A stretch of DNA of 64,000 nucleotides from Clostridiales bacterium (GTDB lineage: Bacteria; Bacillota; Clostridia; Christensenellales; Aristaeellaceae), in NCBI GenBank assembly GCA_022787165.1, contig JALFVL010000041.1, forward strand, positions 1 through 64,000, given 5' to 3'. The translations under genes were made by a program, and so were the position numbers. This document shows, piece after piece, positions 1 through 8,141 of this stretch; position 1 is the stretch's first letter, and each line of letters begins with the position of its first letter. Below the pieces are notes generated by a model. It saw only the letters and a list, made by a program, of their open reading frames with translations, searched no databases and was not told where the DNA came from.

Positions 1-1
1 C

Positions 2-220
2 TTCCTCGTGACGCATTACGTCTCCGTCGGCTCCATCGGCGCGGCGATCACGCTGCCGCTCCTCGTCATCCTGACGACGCCATACAACCCGGTCATTTGG
101 ATTTCTATCGTCGTCATCGGCGCGCTGGCGATCTGGCGGCACAAGGCCAACATCGTCCGGCTGATCCAGCACAAGGAAAACAAGATCGATTTCGCCGTGT
201 TCAAAAGCAAAAAGCGCTGA
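2..220 (+). CDS. plsY: Glycerol-3-phosphate acyltransferase PlsY, C-terminal part (cut by window edge)
   Basis: The gene enters from the left edge, and only about 72 C-terminal residues are present. PlsY is a polytopic membrane enzyme that transfers an acyl group from acyl-phosphate to glycerol-3-phosphate, the first step of phospholipid synthesis. The visible part has the family's YVSVGSIGAA stretch, two hydrophobic segments, and the C-terminal pattern HKANIVRLIQHKENKI followed by a basic tail. The open frame runs to the window start, so the GTG at base 8 is an internal codon, not a start. A strong terminator follows directly. Confidence 0.85.
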   Translation, partial: FLVTHYVSVGSIGAAITLPLLVILTTPYNPVIWISIVVIGALAIWRHKANIVRLIQHKENKIDFAVFKSKKR

Positions 221-237
221 AAAGCACAGAAATGCAG

Positions 238-280
238 AGGGACGTCCGCACAGGAGCGAACGTCCCTTGTTCTTTTTTGT
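238..280 (+). terminator. Rho-independent terminator after plsY
   Basis: The arms AGGGACGT and ACGTCCCT enclose a short GC-rich inner stem and are followed by a T-rich run (TTCTTTTTTGTC). It lies about 20 bases after the plsY stop codon and ends the plus-strand transcript facing the convergent LysM gene. Confidence 0.8.
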
Positions 281-351
281 CTTTTTTCGAGCGCAATGCC
301 CCGATAATTGTTGAGCCGGTTATGCAGGCGGAAAGCCGTCCCCCCTGGCGC

Positions 352-972
352 TCAGGTCGCCTCGCTGTCCGCGATAATCGGCCTGCGCCTCGTCGGCAGG
401 CAGATGACCTGACCGGCCACAAAATCGCTGGGCAGCAGGTTGGGGTTGAGCCGCAGCAGCTGCTCCACGCTCGTGCCGTTGAGCTCCGCCAGCTCGTCGA
501 GGGTATCGCCCTCCTGCATTCTGTATACCGGCCCGCCGCCCTCACAGAGGCCCCGGTCACCTCCCGGCGGCACGCAGAGCACATCGCCCGGGCGCAGCGC
601 GGTCAGACGGATATCCTCATTGTATTCCCTGAGCGCGCGCATGGAGACGTTGGAGGCGAGCATCACATCGACGACACTCTGCCCCGGCTGCACGGTATAC
701 GCCGACGAGCCAACCGGACAGGAACGCCCCTCGCCAACAGGGATGCAGAGGATGTCACCGACAAAAAGCCTGTTGGCGACGATGTTCGGGTTGGCGTTCA
801 TCAGTGCGCGCACGCTGATGCCATACTTGCGGGCGATCAGATAGAAGCTGTCGCCGCGCTGGACGCGGTATGTTTCGCCGGACGTACACGCGGAATCGAC
901 CGTATCGATCGCCGGCTGATTGATCAGATCCACGCCCGCGGTCTGCATCGTCTGGTTGCTTGAATTCTCCAT
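352..972 (-). CDS. Triple LysM-domain protein
   Basis: A 206-residue protein made almost entirely of three LysM modules at about residues 33-78, 90-134 and 147-192. Each has the YxVQxGD(S/T)-type opening and closes with GDxLC(I/V)P or GQVICLP. LysM domains bind N-acetylglucosamine-containing glycans such as peptidoglycan. No signal peptide, membrane segment or catalytic domain is visible, and a cysteine recurs near each module end. A coat- or cortex-associated glycan-binding role like that of SafA is possible but only inferred. The start is supported by AAGGGG nine bases upstream. It may be co-transcribed with the phosphoribosyltransferase gene upstream of it. Confidence 0.8.
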   Translation of the reverse strand: MENSSNQTMQTAGVDLINQPAIDTVDSACTSGETYRVQRGDSFYLIARKYGISVRALMNANPNIVANRLFVGDILCIPVGEGRSCPVGSSAYTVQPGQSVVDVMLASNVSMRALREYNEDIRLTALRPGDVLCVPPGGDRGLCEGGGPVYRMQEGDTLDELAELNGTSVEQLLRLNPNLLPSDFVAGQVICLPTRRRPIIADSEAT

Positions 973-1106
973 GAAAAACAGCCCCTTTCGACGTTCTGCT
1001 TCAGCTTATGCGCCGCGGGGCTGTCTGTGCACAGGCGCAGGGCCTGCTCTTTTTGATTACGCGGGAAACCCGTCCGCGTCAGGCAGACCGGGATTCCGCA
1101 GAAAAA

Positions 1107-1667
1107 TCACTCGATCGGCGTGCCGTCCGGCGTGAAAAGCGGGAGCTTCTCCAGGTAGATGATGTCCCCGCGCTCCTGCGCGTCGCCCTCCGCCAGAATT
1201 GCCATGCGGCCGCAGATCTCTCCGCCCGCCTCCGTGACGAGCTTCTCAAGCGCCGCCAGGGATTCGCCGGTCGAAATGACATCGTCCACGATCAGGATGC
1301 GCTTGCCGCGCATGAGCTCGGCGTCCTCGCCATCCAGATACAGCTTCTGGACATGATCGGTCGTAATCGAGCGCACCTCCACGCCAAAGACATTGCGCAT
1401 GTACAGCTTCGCGCCCTTGCGCGCAAGCAGCCACTTCTTCGCGCCACACTGACGGGCCATCTCGTAGGCCAGCGGAATGCCCTTGCTCTCCGCCGTGATG
1501 ATGTAGTCAAAGGCCGGGGCCTTCTTGAGCAGCTCGGCAGCGCAGGCCTGCGTCAGCTCGCAGTCGCCAAAGATGACGAACGCGCCGATGGAGAGCTTGT
1601 CGTTGAGCGGGCAGATGGGAAGGTCGCGCTCGCAGCCCGCAACCGTCATATGATAATGAGTCTGCAT
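1107..1667 (-). CDS. Phosphoribosyltransferase family protein (adenine/xanthine PRT-like)
   Basis: About 186 residues with a type I PRTase fold. The PRPP-binding loop ILIVDDVISTGES is near residue 120, and an upstream TAESKGIPLAYEMA segment resembles the adenine and xanthine phosphoribosyltransferases and their regulatory relatives. Such enzymes join a nucleobase to PRPP; the base used here cannot be told. The ATG at 1667 is preferred because AAGGA sits about seven bases upstream, while the in-frame ATG at 1673 lies too close to it. A good promoter lies about 70 bases upstream. Confidence 0.8.
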   Translation of the reverse strand: MQTHYHMTVAGCERDLPICPLNDKLSIGAFVIFGDCELTQACAAELLKKAPAFDYIITAESKGIPLAYEMARQCGAKKWLLARKGAKLYMRNVFGVEVRSITTDHVQKLYLDGEDAELMRGKRILIVDDVISTGESLAALEKLVTEAGGEICGRMAILAEGDAQERGDIIYLEKLPLFTPDGTPIE

Positions 1668-1738
1668 AGTCATTCCTTCTTTCGTTCTGAATCTGAATCG
1701 TCGGTAACTCGCCGTACAAAGCACAGCATGACGCTTTC

Positions 1739-1766
1739 ATTATACTCTGTTTTATTTTCTTGTCAA
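1739..1766 (-). promoter_or_regulatory. Sigma-A promoter for the phosphoribosyltransferase-LysM unit
   Basis: On the minus strand a perfect TTGACA is followed after 16 bases by a perfect TATAAT. It points at the phosphoribosyltransferase start about 70 bases downstream. Confidence 0.75.
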
Positions 1767-1814
1767 CGCAAAGCCCGCGGATTTTGCCGCATTTTCCGCA
1801 TCGGGTCAAATCCT

Positions 1815-1896
1815 ACCGTCGGTTTTTCCATTTCGTATCCAGACAAACCGTCGGTTTTTTCGCCGCCGTTTTGCGTCTTCTCTTTATGACGCAAAA
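1815..1896. repeat. Direct repeat pair and inverted repeat upstream of nrdD
   Basis: The 13-base string ACCGTCGGTTTTT occurs at 1815-1827 and again at 1847-1859. It is followed by the inverted repeat TTTTGCGTC / GACGCAAAA (1869-1877 and 1888-1896, 10-base loop) and a T-rich stretch. All lie in the roughly 400-base gap between the divergent phosphoribosyltransferase and nrdD genes. They could be an operator or terminator; no known motif is recognised. Confidence 0.5.
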
Positions 1897-1921
1897 TTAT
1901 TTTATTTCATCCTCCTGTAAC

Positions 1922-1950
1922 TTGACGCTGCAACGCTTTCGTGATAAGAT
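1922..1950 (+). promoter_or_regulatory. Sigma-A promoter for nrdD operon
   Basis: TTGACG and TAAGAT are separated by exactly 17 bases. The predicted transcript would start near 1957, placing the NrdR boxes just downstream, consistent with repression by a roadblock at the start region. Confidence 0.6.
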
Positions 1951-1967
1951 GAAGAACGACAATGGAT

Positions 1968-2015
1968 TATCTAAATATTGTGTTTTATGTAATATTTAGG
2001 CACAAGATGTTGTGT
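1968..2015 (+). promoter_or_regulatory. Tandem NrdR boxes
   Basis: Two 16-base elements at 1968-1983 and 2000-2015 each match about 11 of 16 positions of the NrdR consensus (ACACwATATATwGTGT). The second contains the clean inverted repeat CACAA-N4-TTGTG. They are spaced 32 bases start to start, about three helical turns, as expected for paired NrdR sites. NrdR is the nucleotide-sensing repressor of ribonucleotide reductase genes, and the adjacent gene is nrdD. Confidence 0.7.
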
Positions 2016-2062
2016 CTTATCAGAATACAACATGACTTTACAGAGAAAAGAGAGCATGCACT

Positions 2063-4180
2063 ATGACCATCATCAAGAAGGACGGCACCCGCGAAGCATT
2101 CGACATCGGCAAGGTTCTTTCAGCGGTCAACAAGAGCGCCGAGCGCGTGCTGTATACCTTTTCCGACGAGGAGAAGGACTTTATCTGCCGCTTTGTGACG
2201 GATAAATGCGAGTCCCTGGGCGTAGAGGGCATCCGCATCGACCAGATGCACAATATCGTCGAGGGAGCGCTCGACGCAATCAGCCCGTCCGTCGCCAAGT
2301 CCTACCGGGATTACCGCAACTACAAGACGGATTTCGTGCAGATGCTTGACACCGTCTACAAGAAGTCCCAGTCGATCATGTATATCGGCGACAAGGAGAA
2401 TTCCAACGCCGACAGCGCGCTGGTGTCCACCCGCCGCAGCCTGATCTTCAACCAGCTCAACAAGCAGCTGTATCAGAAATTCTTCCTCAATGTCGAGGAG
2501 CTTCAGGCCCAGCGCGACGGCTATATCTACATCCACGACATGTCCGCGCGGCGTGACACGATGAATTGCTGCCTCTTTGACGTCGCCTCCGTGCTGCGCG
2601 GCGGGTTTGAAATGGGCAACCTCTGGTACAACGAGCCCAAAACGCTCAACGTCGCCTTTGACGTTATCGGTGATATCGTTCTCTCCGCGGCAAGCCAGCA
2701 GTACGGCGGCTTCACTGTCTCCAGCGTCGACGAGCTGCTCGACCCGTATGCCGAGCGCAGCTATGTGCTCTTCACGGAGCGCTACCGTTCCCTCGGTCTC
2801 TCCGACGAGCGCGCCGACGAGGAGGCCATGAAGGACATCGTGAACGACTTCGAGCAGGGCTTCCAGGGCTGGGAATACAAGTTCAATACGGTTGCCTCCA
2901 GCCGCGGGGACTATCCGTTCATCACGATGACCCTCGGCCTTGGGCAGACGCGCATGGCCAAGCTGGCCAGCAAGCTCTTCCTCAAGGTGCATGCGGGCGG
3001 TCAGGGCAAGAAGAACAACAAAAAGCCCGTCCTCTTCCCCAAGCTCGTCTTCCTCTACGACGAAAACCTGCATGGGCCGGGCAAGCCGCTTGAGGATGTT
3101 TTCGAAGCGGGCATCGAGTGCTCCTCCAAGACGATGTATCCCGACTGGCTCAGCCTGACCGGCGAGGGCTATGTCGCCTCGATGTACAAAAAATACGGCA
3201 AGGTCATCAGCCCGATGGGCTGCCGCGCCTTCCTCTCTCCGTGGTATGAGCGCGGCGGCATGGAGCCCGCCGACGAAAACGACCAGCCGGTGTTCATTGG
3301 CCGGTTCAACATCGGCGCCGTCTCGCTGCATCTGCCGATGATCCTCGCCAAGGCGCGTAAGGAAGGCCGCGATTTCTATGAAGTGCTCGACGAATATCTC
3401 GAGCTGATTCGCCGGCTGCACATCCGCACCTACGCCTATCTGGGCGAAATGCGCGCGAGCACCAACCCGCTCGCCTACTGCGAGGGCGGCTTCTACGGCG
3501 GTCACCTCGGTCTGTACGACAAGATCAAGCCCCTGCTCAAGTCTGCCACCGCTTCCTTCGGCTATACGGCGCTCAACGAGCTCCAGGAGCTCTACAACGG
3601 CAAGAGCATCTATGAGGACGGCCAGTTTGCGCTCGAGGTCATGCGGCACATCAACGACAAGGTCAACCAGTTCAAGAAGGAGGATGGCAACCTCTACGCC
3701 ATCTATGGCACGCCGGCCGAAAGCCTCTGCGGATTGCAGATCGAGCAGTTCCGCAAGCTCTACGGCATCGTCGAGCACGTCTCCGACCGTCCCTATGTCT
3801 CCAACTCGTTCCATTGTCATGTGACCGAGGATATCACGCCGATTGAGAAGCAGGACAGTGAAAAGCGCTTCTGGGATCTCTCCAATGGCGGCAAGATCCA
3901 GTATGTGCGCTATCCCATCGGCTACAACAAGGAGGCCATCCGCACGCTCGTGCGCCGCGCCATGCGCATGGGGCTGTATGAGGGCGTCAACCTCTCGCTT
4001 GCCTACTGCGATGACTGCGGCCATCAGGAGTTGGAAATGGACGTCTGCCCCAAGTGCGGTAGCCGCAATCTGACGAAGATTGACCGCATGAACGGCTATC
4101 TCTCCTATTCCCGCGTTCACGGAGAGAGCCGCCTGAACGACGCAAAGATGGCGGAAATCGCCGAGCGCAGAAGCATGTAA
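2063..4180 (+). CDS. nrdD: Anaerobic ribonucleoside-triphosphate reductase (class III)
   Basis: A 705-residue class III enzyme that reduces ribonucleoside triphosphates to deoxyribonucleotides using a glycyl radical. An N-terminal ATP-cone (about residues 1-90, opening with IIKKDGTREAF) gives allosteric control. The catalytic barrel follows, with RRDTMNCCLFD around the active cysteine. The C-terminus has two CxxC pairs of the zinc site and then GYLSY, carrying the radical glycine. It heads the operon nrdD-nrdG-dut-msrC and lies behind two NrdR boxes. No oxygen-dependent reductase is seen in the window. The Shine-Dalgarno is weak (GAGAG). Confidence 0.95.
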   Translation: MTIIKKDGTREAFDIGKVLSAVNKSAERVLYTFSDEEKDFICRFVTDKCESLGVEGIRIDQMHNIVEGALDAISPSVAKSYRDYRNYKTDFVQMLDTVYKKSQSIMYIGDKENSNADSALVSTRRSLIFNQLNKQLYQKFFLNVEELQAQRDGYIYIHDMSARRDTMNCCLFDVASVLRGGFEMGNLWYNEPKTLNVAFDVIGDIVLSAASQQYGGFTVSSVDELLDPYAERSYVLFTERYRSLGLSDERADEEAMKDIVNDFEQGFQGWEYKFNTVASSRGDYPFITMTLGLGQTRMAKLASKLFLKVHAGGQGKKNNKKPVLFPKLVFLYDENLHGPGKPLEDVFEAGIECSSKTMYPDWLSLTGEGYVASMYKKYGKVISPMGCRAFLSPWYERGGMEPADENDQPVFIGRFNIGAVSLHLPMILAKARKEGRDFYEVLDEYLELIRRLHIRTYAYLGEMRASTNPLAYCEGGFYGGHLGLYDKIKPLLKSATASFGYTALNELQELYNGKSIYEDGQFALEVMRHINDKVNQFKKEDGNLYAIYGTPAESLCGLQIEQFRKLYGIVEHVSDRPYVSNSFHCHVTEDITPIEKQDSEKRFWDLSNGGKIQYVRYPIGYNKEAIRTLVRRAMRMGLYEGVNLSLAYCDDCGHQELEMDVCPKCGSRNLTKIDRMNGYLSYSRVHGESRLNDAKMAEIAERRSM

Positions 4181-4222
4181 GCCCTTGCGCTTCTTCAATG
4201 AACACACAGGAGTGGCTTTGCC

Positions 4223-4711
4223 ATGAATTATCACAACATCACCGTGGATGACATGCTCAACGGCGACGGTCTGCGCACGGTGCTCTGGGTCGCGGGCTGC
4301 GACCATCGCTGCCGAGGCTGCCAGAATCCGCAGACCTGGCCCGCGCAGAGCGGCATCCCGTTTGACGATAACGCCCGGGAGGAACTTTTCTCCTACCTGA
4401 GCCGGGACTACATGTCCGGCATCACGTTCTCCGGCGGTGATCCGCTCTTTGCGCCAAATCGGGAGACAGTCGGTTCTCTGATTGAGGAAATTCATGCCCG
4501 CTTTCCTGAGAAGACCATCTGGCTATATACCGGCAGTCTGTTCGAGGAAATCCGTTCTCTACCTTTTGTTCCGCTGATCGACGTCATCGTCGACGGGCCG
4601 TATGTCGAAGCGCTGCGCGACGTGCAGCTCCATTGGAAGGGCAGCGCCAATCAGAGGGTCATCAATGTCAAACGGTCGCTCGCCGCAGGGCGCGTCATCC
4701 TGTGGGCCTGA
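4223..4711 (+). CDS. nrdG: Anaerobic ribonucleotide reductase activating protein
   Basis: A 162-residue radical SAM activase that generates the glycyl radical on NrdD. The 4Fe-4S motif CxxxCxxC is C26, C30 and C33, followed by the SAM-binding GGDPL segment near residue 73. The length is typical of the NrdG subgroup, which lacks the extra ferredoxin domain of other glycyl radical activases. AGGAG precedes the start. It lies about 40 bases after nrdD, in the usual order. Confidence 0.95.
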   Translation: MNYHNITVDDMLNGDGLRTVLWVAGCDHRCRGCQNPQTWPAQSGIPFDDNAREELFSYLSRDYMSGITFSGGDPLFAPNRETVGSLIEEIHARFPEKTIWLYTGSLFEEIRSLPFVPLIDVIVDGPYVEALRDVQLHWKGSANQRVINVKRSLAAGRVILWA

Positions 4712-4729
4712 GTATAGAAAGGATTTGCC

Positions 4730-5245
4730 ATGGTACGCATTGCACGCTTTGAAAAGGTATCTGCCCGCCGCTTTGTCGAGGACTGGATCACGACCTTCCC
4801 GCAGCAGACGGTCGAGCAGGCGCTGCTCGCTTACGAGCACATCAAGCTTCCGCATCGCGCGACGGCCGGCTCCGCGGGCTACGATTTCTTCGCGCCCGTC
4901 GGCTTTGAATTGCCCGCCGGCGGCAGCATCAAGATCCCGACCGGCGTGCGCGCGCTGATCGAGGAGGGCTGGGTGTTGACGCTCTATCCGCGCAGCGGCC
5001 TGGGCTTCAAGTATCGCTTCCAGCTCGACAATTCTGTGGGCGTCATTGACAGCGATTATGCCCGCTCGGACAACGAAGGCCATATCTTCCTGCGCATGAC
5101 CAACGACAGCCGCGAGGGCAAGGGCCTTCGCGTCCCCGCCGGAACAGCCTTCGCCCAGGGCATTTTCCTCCCCTTCGGCATCACGCTGGACGATGATGTG
5201 CAGACCGTGCGCAACGGCGGTCTCGGATCGACGACGAAAGCCTGA
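4730..5245 (+). CDS. dut: dUTPase (dUTP diphosphatase), trimeric type
   Basis: A 171-residue protein with all five trimeric dUTPase motifs in order: AGSAGYDF, PRSGLGFK, GVIDSDYA, GTAFAQGIFLPF and the C-terminal GGLGSTTKA arm (GFGST in most homologues). The enzyme hydrolyses dUTP to dUMP and pyrophosphate, keeping uracil out of DNA and feeding dTMP synthesis. It carries about 35 extra N-terminal residues before motif 1. Its place right after nrdDG fits control of the dNTP pool. AAAGGA lies upstream of the start. Confidence 0.92.
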   Translation: MVRIARFEKVSARRFVEDWITTFPQQTVEQALLAYEHIKLPHRATAGSAGYDFFAPVGFELPAGGSIKIPTGVRALIEEGWVLTLYPRSGLGFKYRFQLDNSVGVIDSDYARSDNEGHIFLRMTNDSREGKGLRVPAGTAFAQGIFLPFGITLDDDVQTVRNGGLGSTTKA

Positions 5246-5255
5246 GGTGAGCGCC

Positions 5256-5777
5256 ATGTCCTTTACCCGCCCGGAATATCCTTCGGACAAGGCCGCCCGG
5301 TATGCGCTCCTCCTTGAGCAGGCGGACGCCCTGACCGACGGCATCGACCATCCGATTGCCAGCCTGGCCAATATCGCCGCGCTGCTCGGTCAGGGGCTTC
5401 CCGATATCAACTGGGCCGGATTTTATCTGATGGACGAGGGCTCCCTGCTCCTCGGGCCGTTCTATGGCTTGCCGGCCTGCATTCGCATTCCGCTTTCCCG
5501 CGGCGTCTGCGGCGCGGCCGCCCGGACGGACAGCGTTCAGCGCATCGCCGACGTGCATGCCTTTCCGGGGCATATCGCCTGCGACAGCGCCTCCAATTCC
5601 GAGATTGTTCTGCCAATTCGCTCGCAGGGATATGTTGTCGGCGTTCTGGATATCGACAGCCCTCTGCTCTCCCGCTTTGATGAAACCGACGAGCGCTGCC
5701 TTCAGCGGCTCGTGAATCTGCTTGAGCGCCGCTGTGATTTTGACAGGACGGCTTATCGGACGGGGATTGCTGAATGA
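5256..5777 (+). CDS. msrC: Free methionine-(R)-sulfoxide reductase (GAF-domain)
   Basis: A 173-residue GAF-domain enzyme that reduces free methionine-(R)-sulfoxide. The diagnostic block LPACIRI, SRGVCGAA, VHAFPGHIACDSASNSEIVLPI is present (written here in parts) and supplies the three conserved cysteines. The start at 5256 is supported by AGGTGA eight bases upstream; the longer frame overlapping dut lacks a ribosome binding site. It closes the nrdD operon and is followed by a terminator. An oxidant-defence role next to an oxygen-sensitive reductase is plausible. Confidence 0.9.
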   Translation: MSFTRPEYPSDKAARYALLLEQADALTDGIDHPIASLANIAALLGQGLPDINWAGFYLMDEGSLLLGPFYGLPACIRIPLSRGVCGAAARTDSVQRIADVHAFPGHIACDSASNSEIVLPIRSQGYVVGVLDIDSPLLSRFDETDERCLQRLVNLLERRCDFDRTAYRTGIAE

Positions 5778-5807
5778 TCGCTGGCGTGGCCTCCCAAATG
5801 CATACAC

Positions 5808-5852
5808 AAAGCGCATCCGCAGGCTTTGAAAGCTGCGCGGATGCGCTTTTTT
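5808..5852 (+). terminator. Terminator after msrC
   Basis: The arms AAGCGCATCCGC and GCGGATGCGCTT form a perfect stem with a roughly 16-base loop, followed by TTTTTTG. It closes the nrdD operon and separates it from the convergent relQ gene. Confidence 0.85.
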
Positions 5853-5867
5853 GATTCATTATGGGGT

Positions 5868-6551
5868 TTACCGGCCGCTCTCCTCAATCTGCCGCCGGAT
5901 ATCGAGCATCTGCTGATCCGTCCTGCTGACAGTCTCAGCGCATTCGTTCAGCTGACGCGCGATCTCCTGCGCATGCTCCTGTGGAATATCCTTTTTGTAA
6001 CGCAGCTTGTGCTCCAAACTCGCCCAGAAGTCCATCGCGATCGTCCGCAGCTGCACCTCCACGCGCATAAACCGCTTCTCCTGTGAGAGAAAGATCGGCA
6101 CCTCGACGATCAGGTGCAGGCTTCTGTATCCGCTCGGCTTGGGATTTTTGATGTAATCCTTCGTCCTGAGAATATACACGTCATCCTGCAGCGCAAGCAT
6201 GTCCGCCAGCCGATAGATGTCGTCGACAAACGAGCAGATGACCCGAACCCCCGCGACATCAGAAAGCTCGCGTTCAATATTTTTCGCAGAGACCGGAACC
6301 CCGATTCGATCCATCTTCTCTATGATGCTCTTGGGGGTTTTCAGGCGCGTTTTGATGGTCTCTATCGGATTGCGGTCAAATTTTCCGTTGAATTCGATGT
6401 TGAGCACCTTGAACTTCGTCTCGATCTCAAGCATCGCGCTCGAATAATAGCTCATCAGGCGCATATACTCCTTGCCCAGACTTCTGAGCTCGGAAAAGAC
6501 TTCGTCCGTCAAAAGCCCAGGCGCATAGGTCACCTCTCTGGTTTCCTGCAT
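5868..6551 (-). CDS. relQ: Small alarmone synthetase, RelQ/YjbM-like GTP pyrophosphokinase
   Basis: A 227-residue protein with only the RelA/SpoT synthetase domain and no HD hydrolase, TGS or ACT domains. It transfers pyrophosphate from ATP to GTP or GDP to make (p)ppGpp. Visible motifs are DVAGVRVICSF, KDYIKNPKPSGYRSLHLIV and EVQLRT. The helical C-terminus resembles RelQ, which assembles as a tetramer. The start at 6551 has GGAGG seven bases upstream; the 17 extra residues of the longer frame lack that support. Confidence 0.88.
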   Translation of the reverse strand: MQETREVTYAPGLLTDEVFSELRSLGKEYMRLMSYYSSAMLEIETKFKVLNIEFNGKFDRNPIETIKTRLKTPKSIIEKMDRIGVPVSAKNIERELSDVAGVRVICSFVDDIYRLADMLALQDDVYILRTKDYIKNPKPSGYRSLHLIVEVPIFLSQEKRFMRVEVQLRTIAMDFWASLEHKLRYKKDIPQEHAQEIARQLNECAETVSRTDQQMLDIRRQIEESGR

Positions 6552-6648
6552 ACCGTTTCCTCCTTCGGATTTCTCCTGCATGTATTGTACACGCTGCATC
6601 ACGCGCTGTCAATTCATACAGTTTGACCTTTTGCGCCTTGTGCTGCTC

Positions 6649-7890
6649 TTACAGAAGGCAAAGCATCCCAATCTCCCGCCCGACAGCCGACGCTGAGCAG
6701 GGCTTTGAAAAGGTCTCCCGCAGGATGCGCTCGACATCCTCCCTGGTTACAGCCTCAATCTTCGCGATGACCTCTTTGGGATCGACCGCCTTGCCGCGCA
6801 GCAGCTTGCTGCGCCCGATCGAGGACATGCGCGAGGAGCTGCTCTCCAGACCCAAGATGTAGGACACCCGCAGCTGATCCTTGGCCATGGTGAATTCCTC
6901 CTGCGTGACGCCGCCTTTCATCAGCTCGTCGATCTGTTTGTGCAGCTCATCGGCCACCTTCTGTGCGAGCTCTGGCGACGTGCCTGCGTAGATGGTCAGC
7001 GTGCCGCAGTTGGGGTAGGTCGATGGGAAGCTGTAGACCGAATAGGCAGCGCCCATCTCCTCGCGGATTCGCTGGAAGAGCCGCGAGGACATGCCCCCGC
7101 CCAACAGGTTGTTCATCACGGAGAGCGGATACAGCGCGTCATCGTCCTGCGCGACCCCCGGATAAGCAAGGCACAGATGCACCTGCTCAATGTCCTTCTT
7201 TCTGGTCAGAAGCTTCGCGCAGGCCTCGAGCCTCGGCTCCGGCATCCTCGTTTCGCCCTGCGCCTTCCATCTGCCCAGATAGCGCTCTGCGAGCTCGCGG
7301 AACTGCTTTTCGTCAAAATCGCCTGCGATGGCCAGCACCGTATTGTCCGGCCGGTAATGGCGGCGGCGATAGTCGATCAGCGCCTCGCGGGAAACAGATG
7401 CAATCTGCTGCTGGGAGCCAAGAATCGGGCGCGCCAGGGGATGGTCCCCAAAGTACGCCTCCGCCAACAGGTCATAGACCAGATCCTCCGGCGTATCCTC
7501 GCACATGGCGATCTCCTCGAGGATGACGCCGCGCTCCTTTTCAAACTCCTCCTCGTCCATCCGGGCGTTGAGCAGCAGATCGCTGAGCAGCTCCATAGCC
7601 CGGGGCAGATGCTCGGCAATCACCTTGGCATAATAGCAGGTGCATTCCTTCGAGGTAAACGCATTGACCTGCCCGCCGATGGCATCCATTTCGACCGCGA
7701 TCTCGCGAGTCGTTCGGTTTTCCGTGCTCTTGAAGAGCATGTGCTCCACAAAATGAGAGAGACCGTTCTCTGCCTCACTCTCGTACATCGATCCCGCGCC
7801 GATCCACAGACCGACGCTGACCGACGGAAAATGCGGGATATATTCTGTCACGACGCGCAGTCCATTGCCCAGCACAAACTCTTCGCACAT
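6649..7890 (-). CDS. M16 family zinc peptidase (YmxG-like)
   Basis: A 413-residue protein of the pitrilysin/MPP family with the inverted zinc motif HxxEH at residues 46-50 (HFVEH) and the downstream zinc-ligand glutamate in the EERGVILEEI-like region. The C-terminal half is the second M16 domain. Homologues (YmxG/MlpA) sit downstream of pnp in Bacillota, as here. The substrate is unknown. The start at 7890 has GGAGGAG eight bases upstream; two earlier in-frame ATGs are less well placed. Confidence 0.88.
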   Translation of the reverse strand: MCEEFVLGNGLRVVTEYIPHFPSVSVGLWIGAGSMYESEAENGLSHFVEHMLFKSTENRTTREIAVEMDAIGGQVNAFTSKECTCYYAKVIAEHLPRAMELLSDLLLNARMDEEEFEKERGVILEEIAMCEDTPEDLVYDLLAEAYFGDHPLARPILGSQQQIASVSREALIDYRRRHYRPDNTVLAIAGDFDEKQFRELAERYLGRWKAQGETRMPEPRLEACAKLLTRKKDIEQVHLCLAYPGVAQDDDALYPLSVMNNLLGGGMSSRLFQRIREEMGAAYSVYSFPSTYPNCGTLTIYAGTSPELAQKVADELHKQIDELMKGGVTQEEFTMAKDQLRVSYILGLESSSSRMSSIGRSKLLRGKAVDPKEVIAKIEAVTREDVERILRETFSKPCSASAVGREIGMLCLL

Positions 7891-7998
7891 GCGGCTGACT
7901 CCTCCGTTCATGGTTTCTTTTATGTTCCCCCTTTGTCCTGTTTTCATGCTGTTTATACTGATTTCACTCTGAATTGCTTCTGTGCGCGCGAAGCAAAG

Positions 7999-8090
7999 AA
8001 GGGTCCAGGGGCTAAGCCCCTTGCGGGGTCCGGAGCGGCGCCCCAGACGGATTCAGGGCGGCAGCCCGGGATTGGCATGAAACCCTCCCT
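7999..8090. repeat. GC-rich structured intergenic element between pnp and the M16 gene
   Basis: A roughly 90-base G/C-dense block with several small palindromes, including GGGGC-TAA-GCCCC and repeated GGGTCC/GGGGTCC motifs. It resembles a class of dispersed GC-rich repeats often found between genes in GC-rich Clostridia; that link is from memory. Only one copy is seen in this window. Confidence 0.45.
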
Positions 8091-8094
8091 GGTT

Positions 8095-8130
8095 CAAAAA
8101 GCGGGCCGCCGGATGACCGACGGCCCGTTT
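8095..8130 (-). terminator. Terminator after pnp
   Basis: On the minus strand the arms GGGCCGTCGG and CCGGCGGCCC, with a short loop, are followed by GCTTTTTG. It begins about 12 bases after the pnp stop codon. Confidence 0.75.
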
Positions 8131-8141
8131 GCTGTTTGGGT

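Noticed and set aside
97-963. A 288-codon plus-strand frame over the plsY end and the LysM gene
   Set aside because: It runs through a strong terminator and lies antisense to three readable LysM modules.
2120-4495. A 791-codon open frame on the minus strand opposite nrdD and nrdG
   Set aside because: It is the antisense shadow of GC-rich genes; the sense frame has unmistakable NrdD and NrdG motifs, and the antisense product shows no family pattern.
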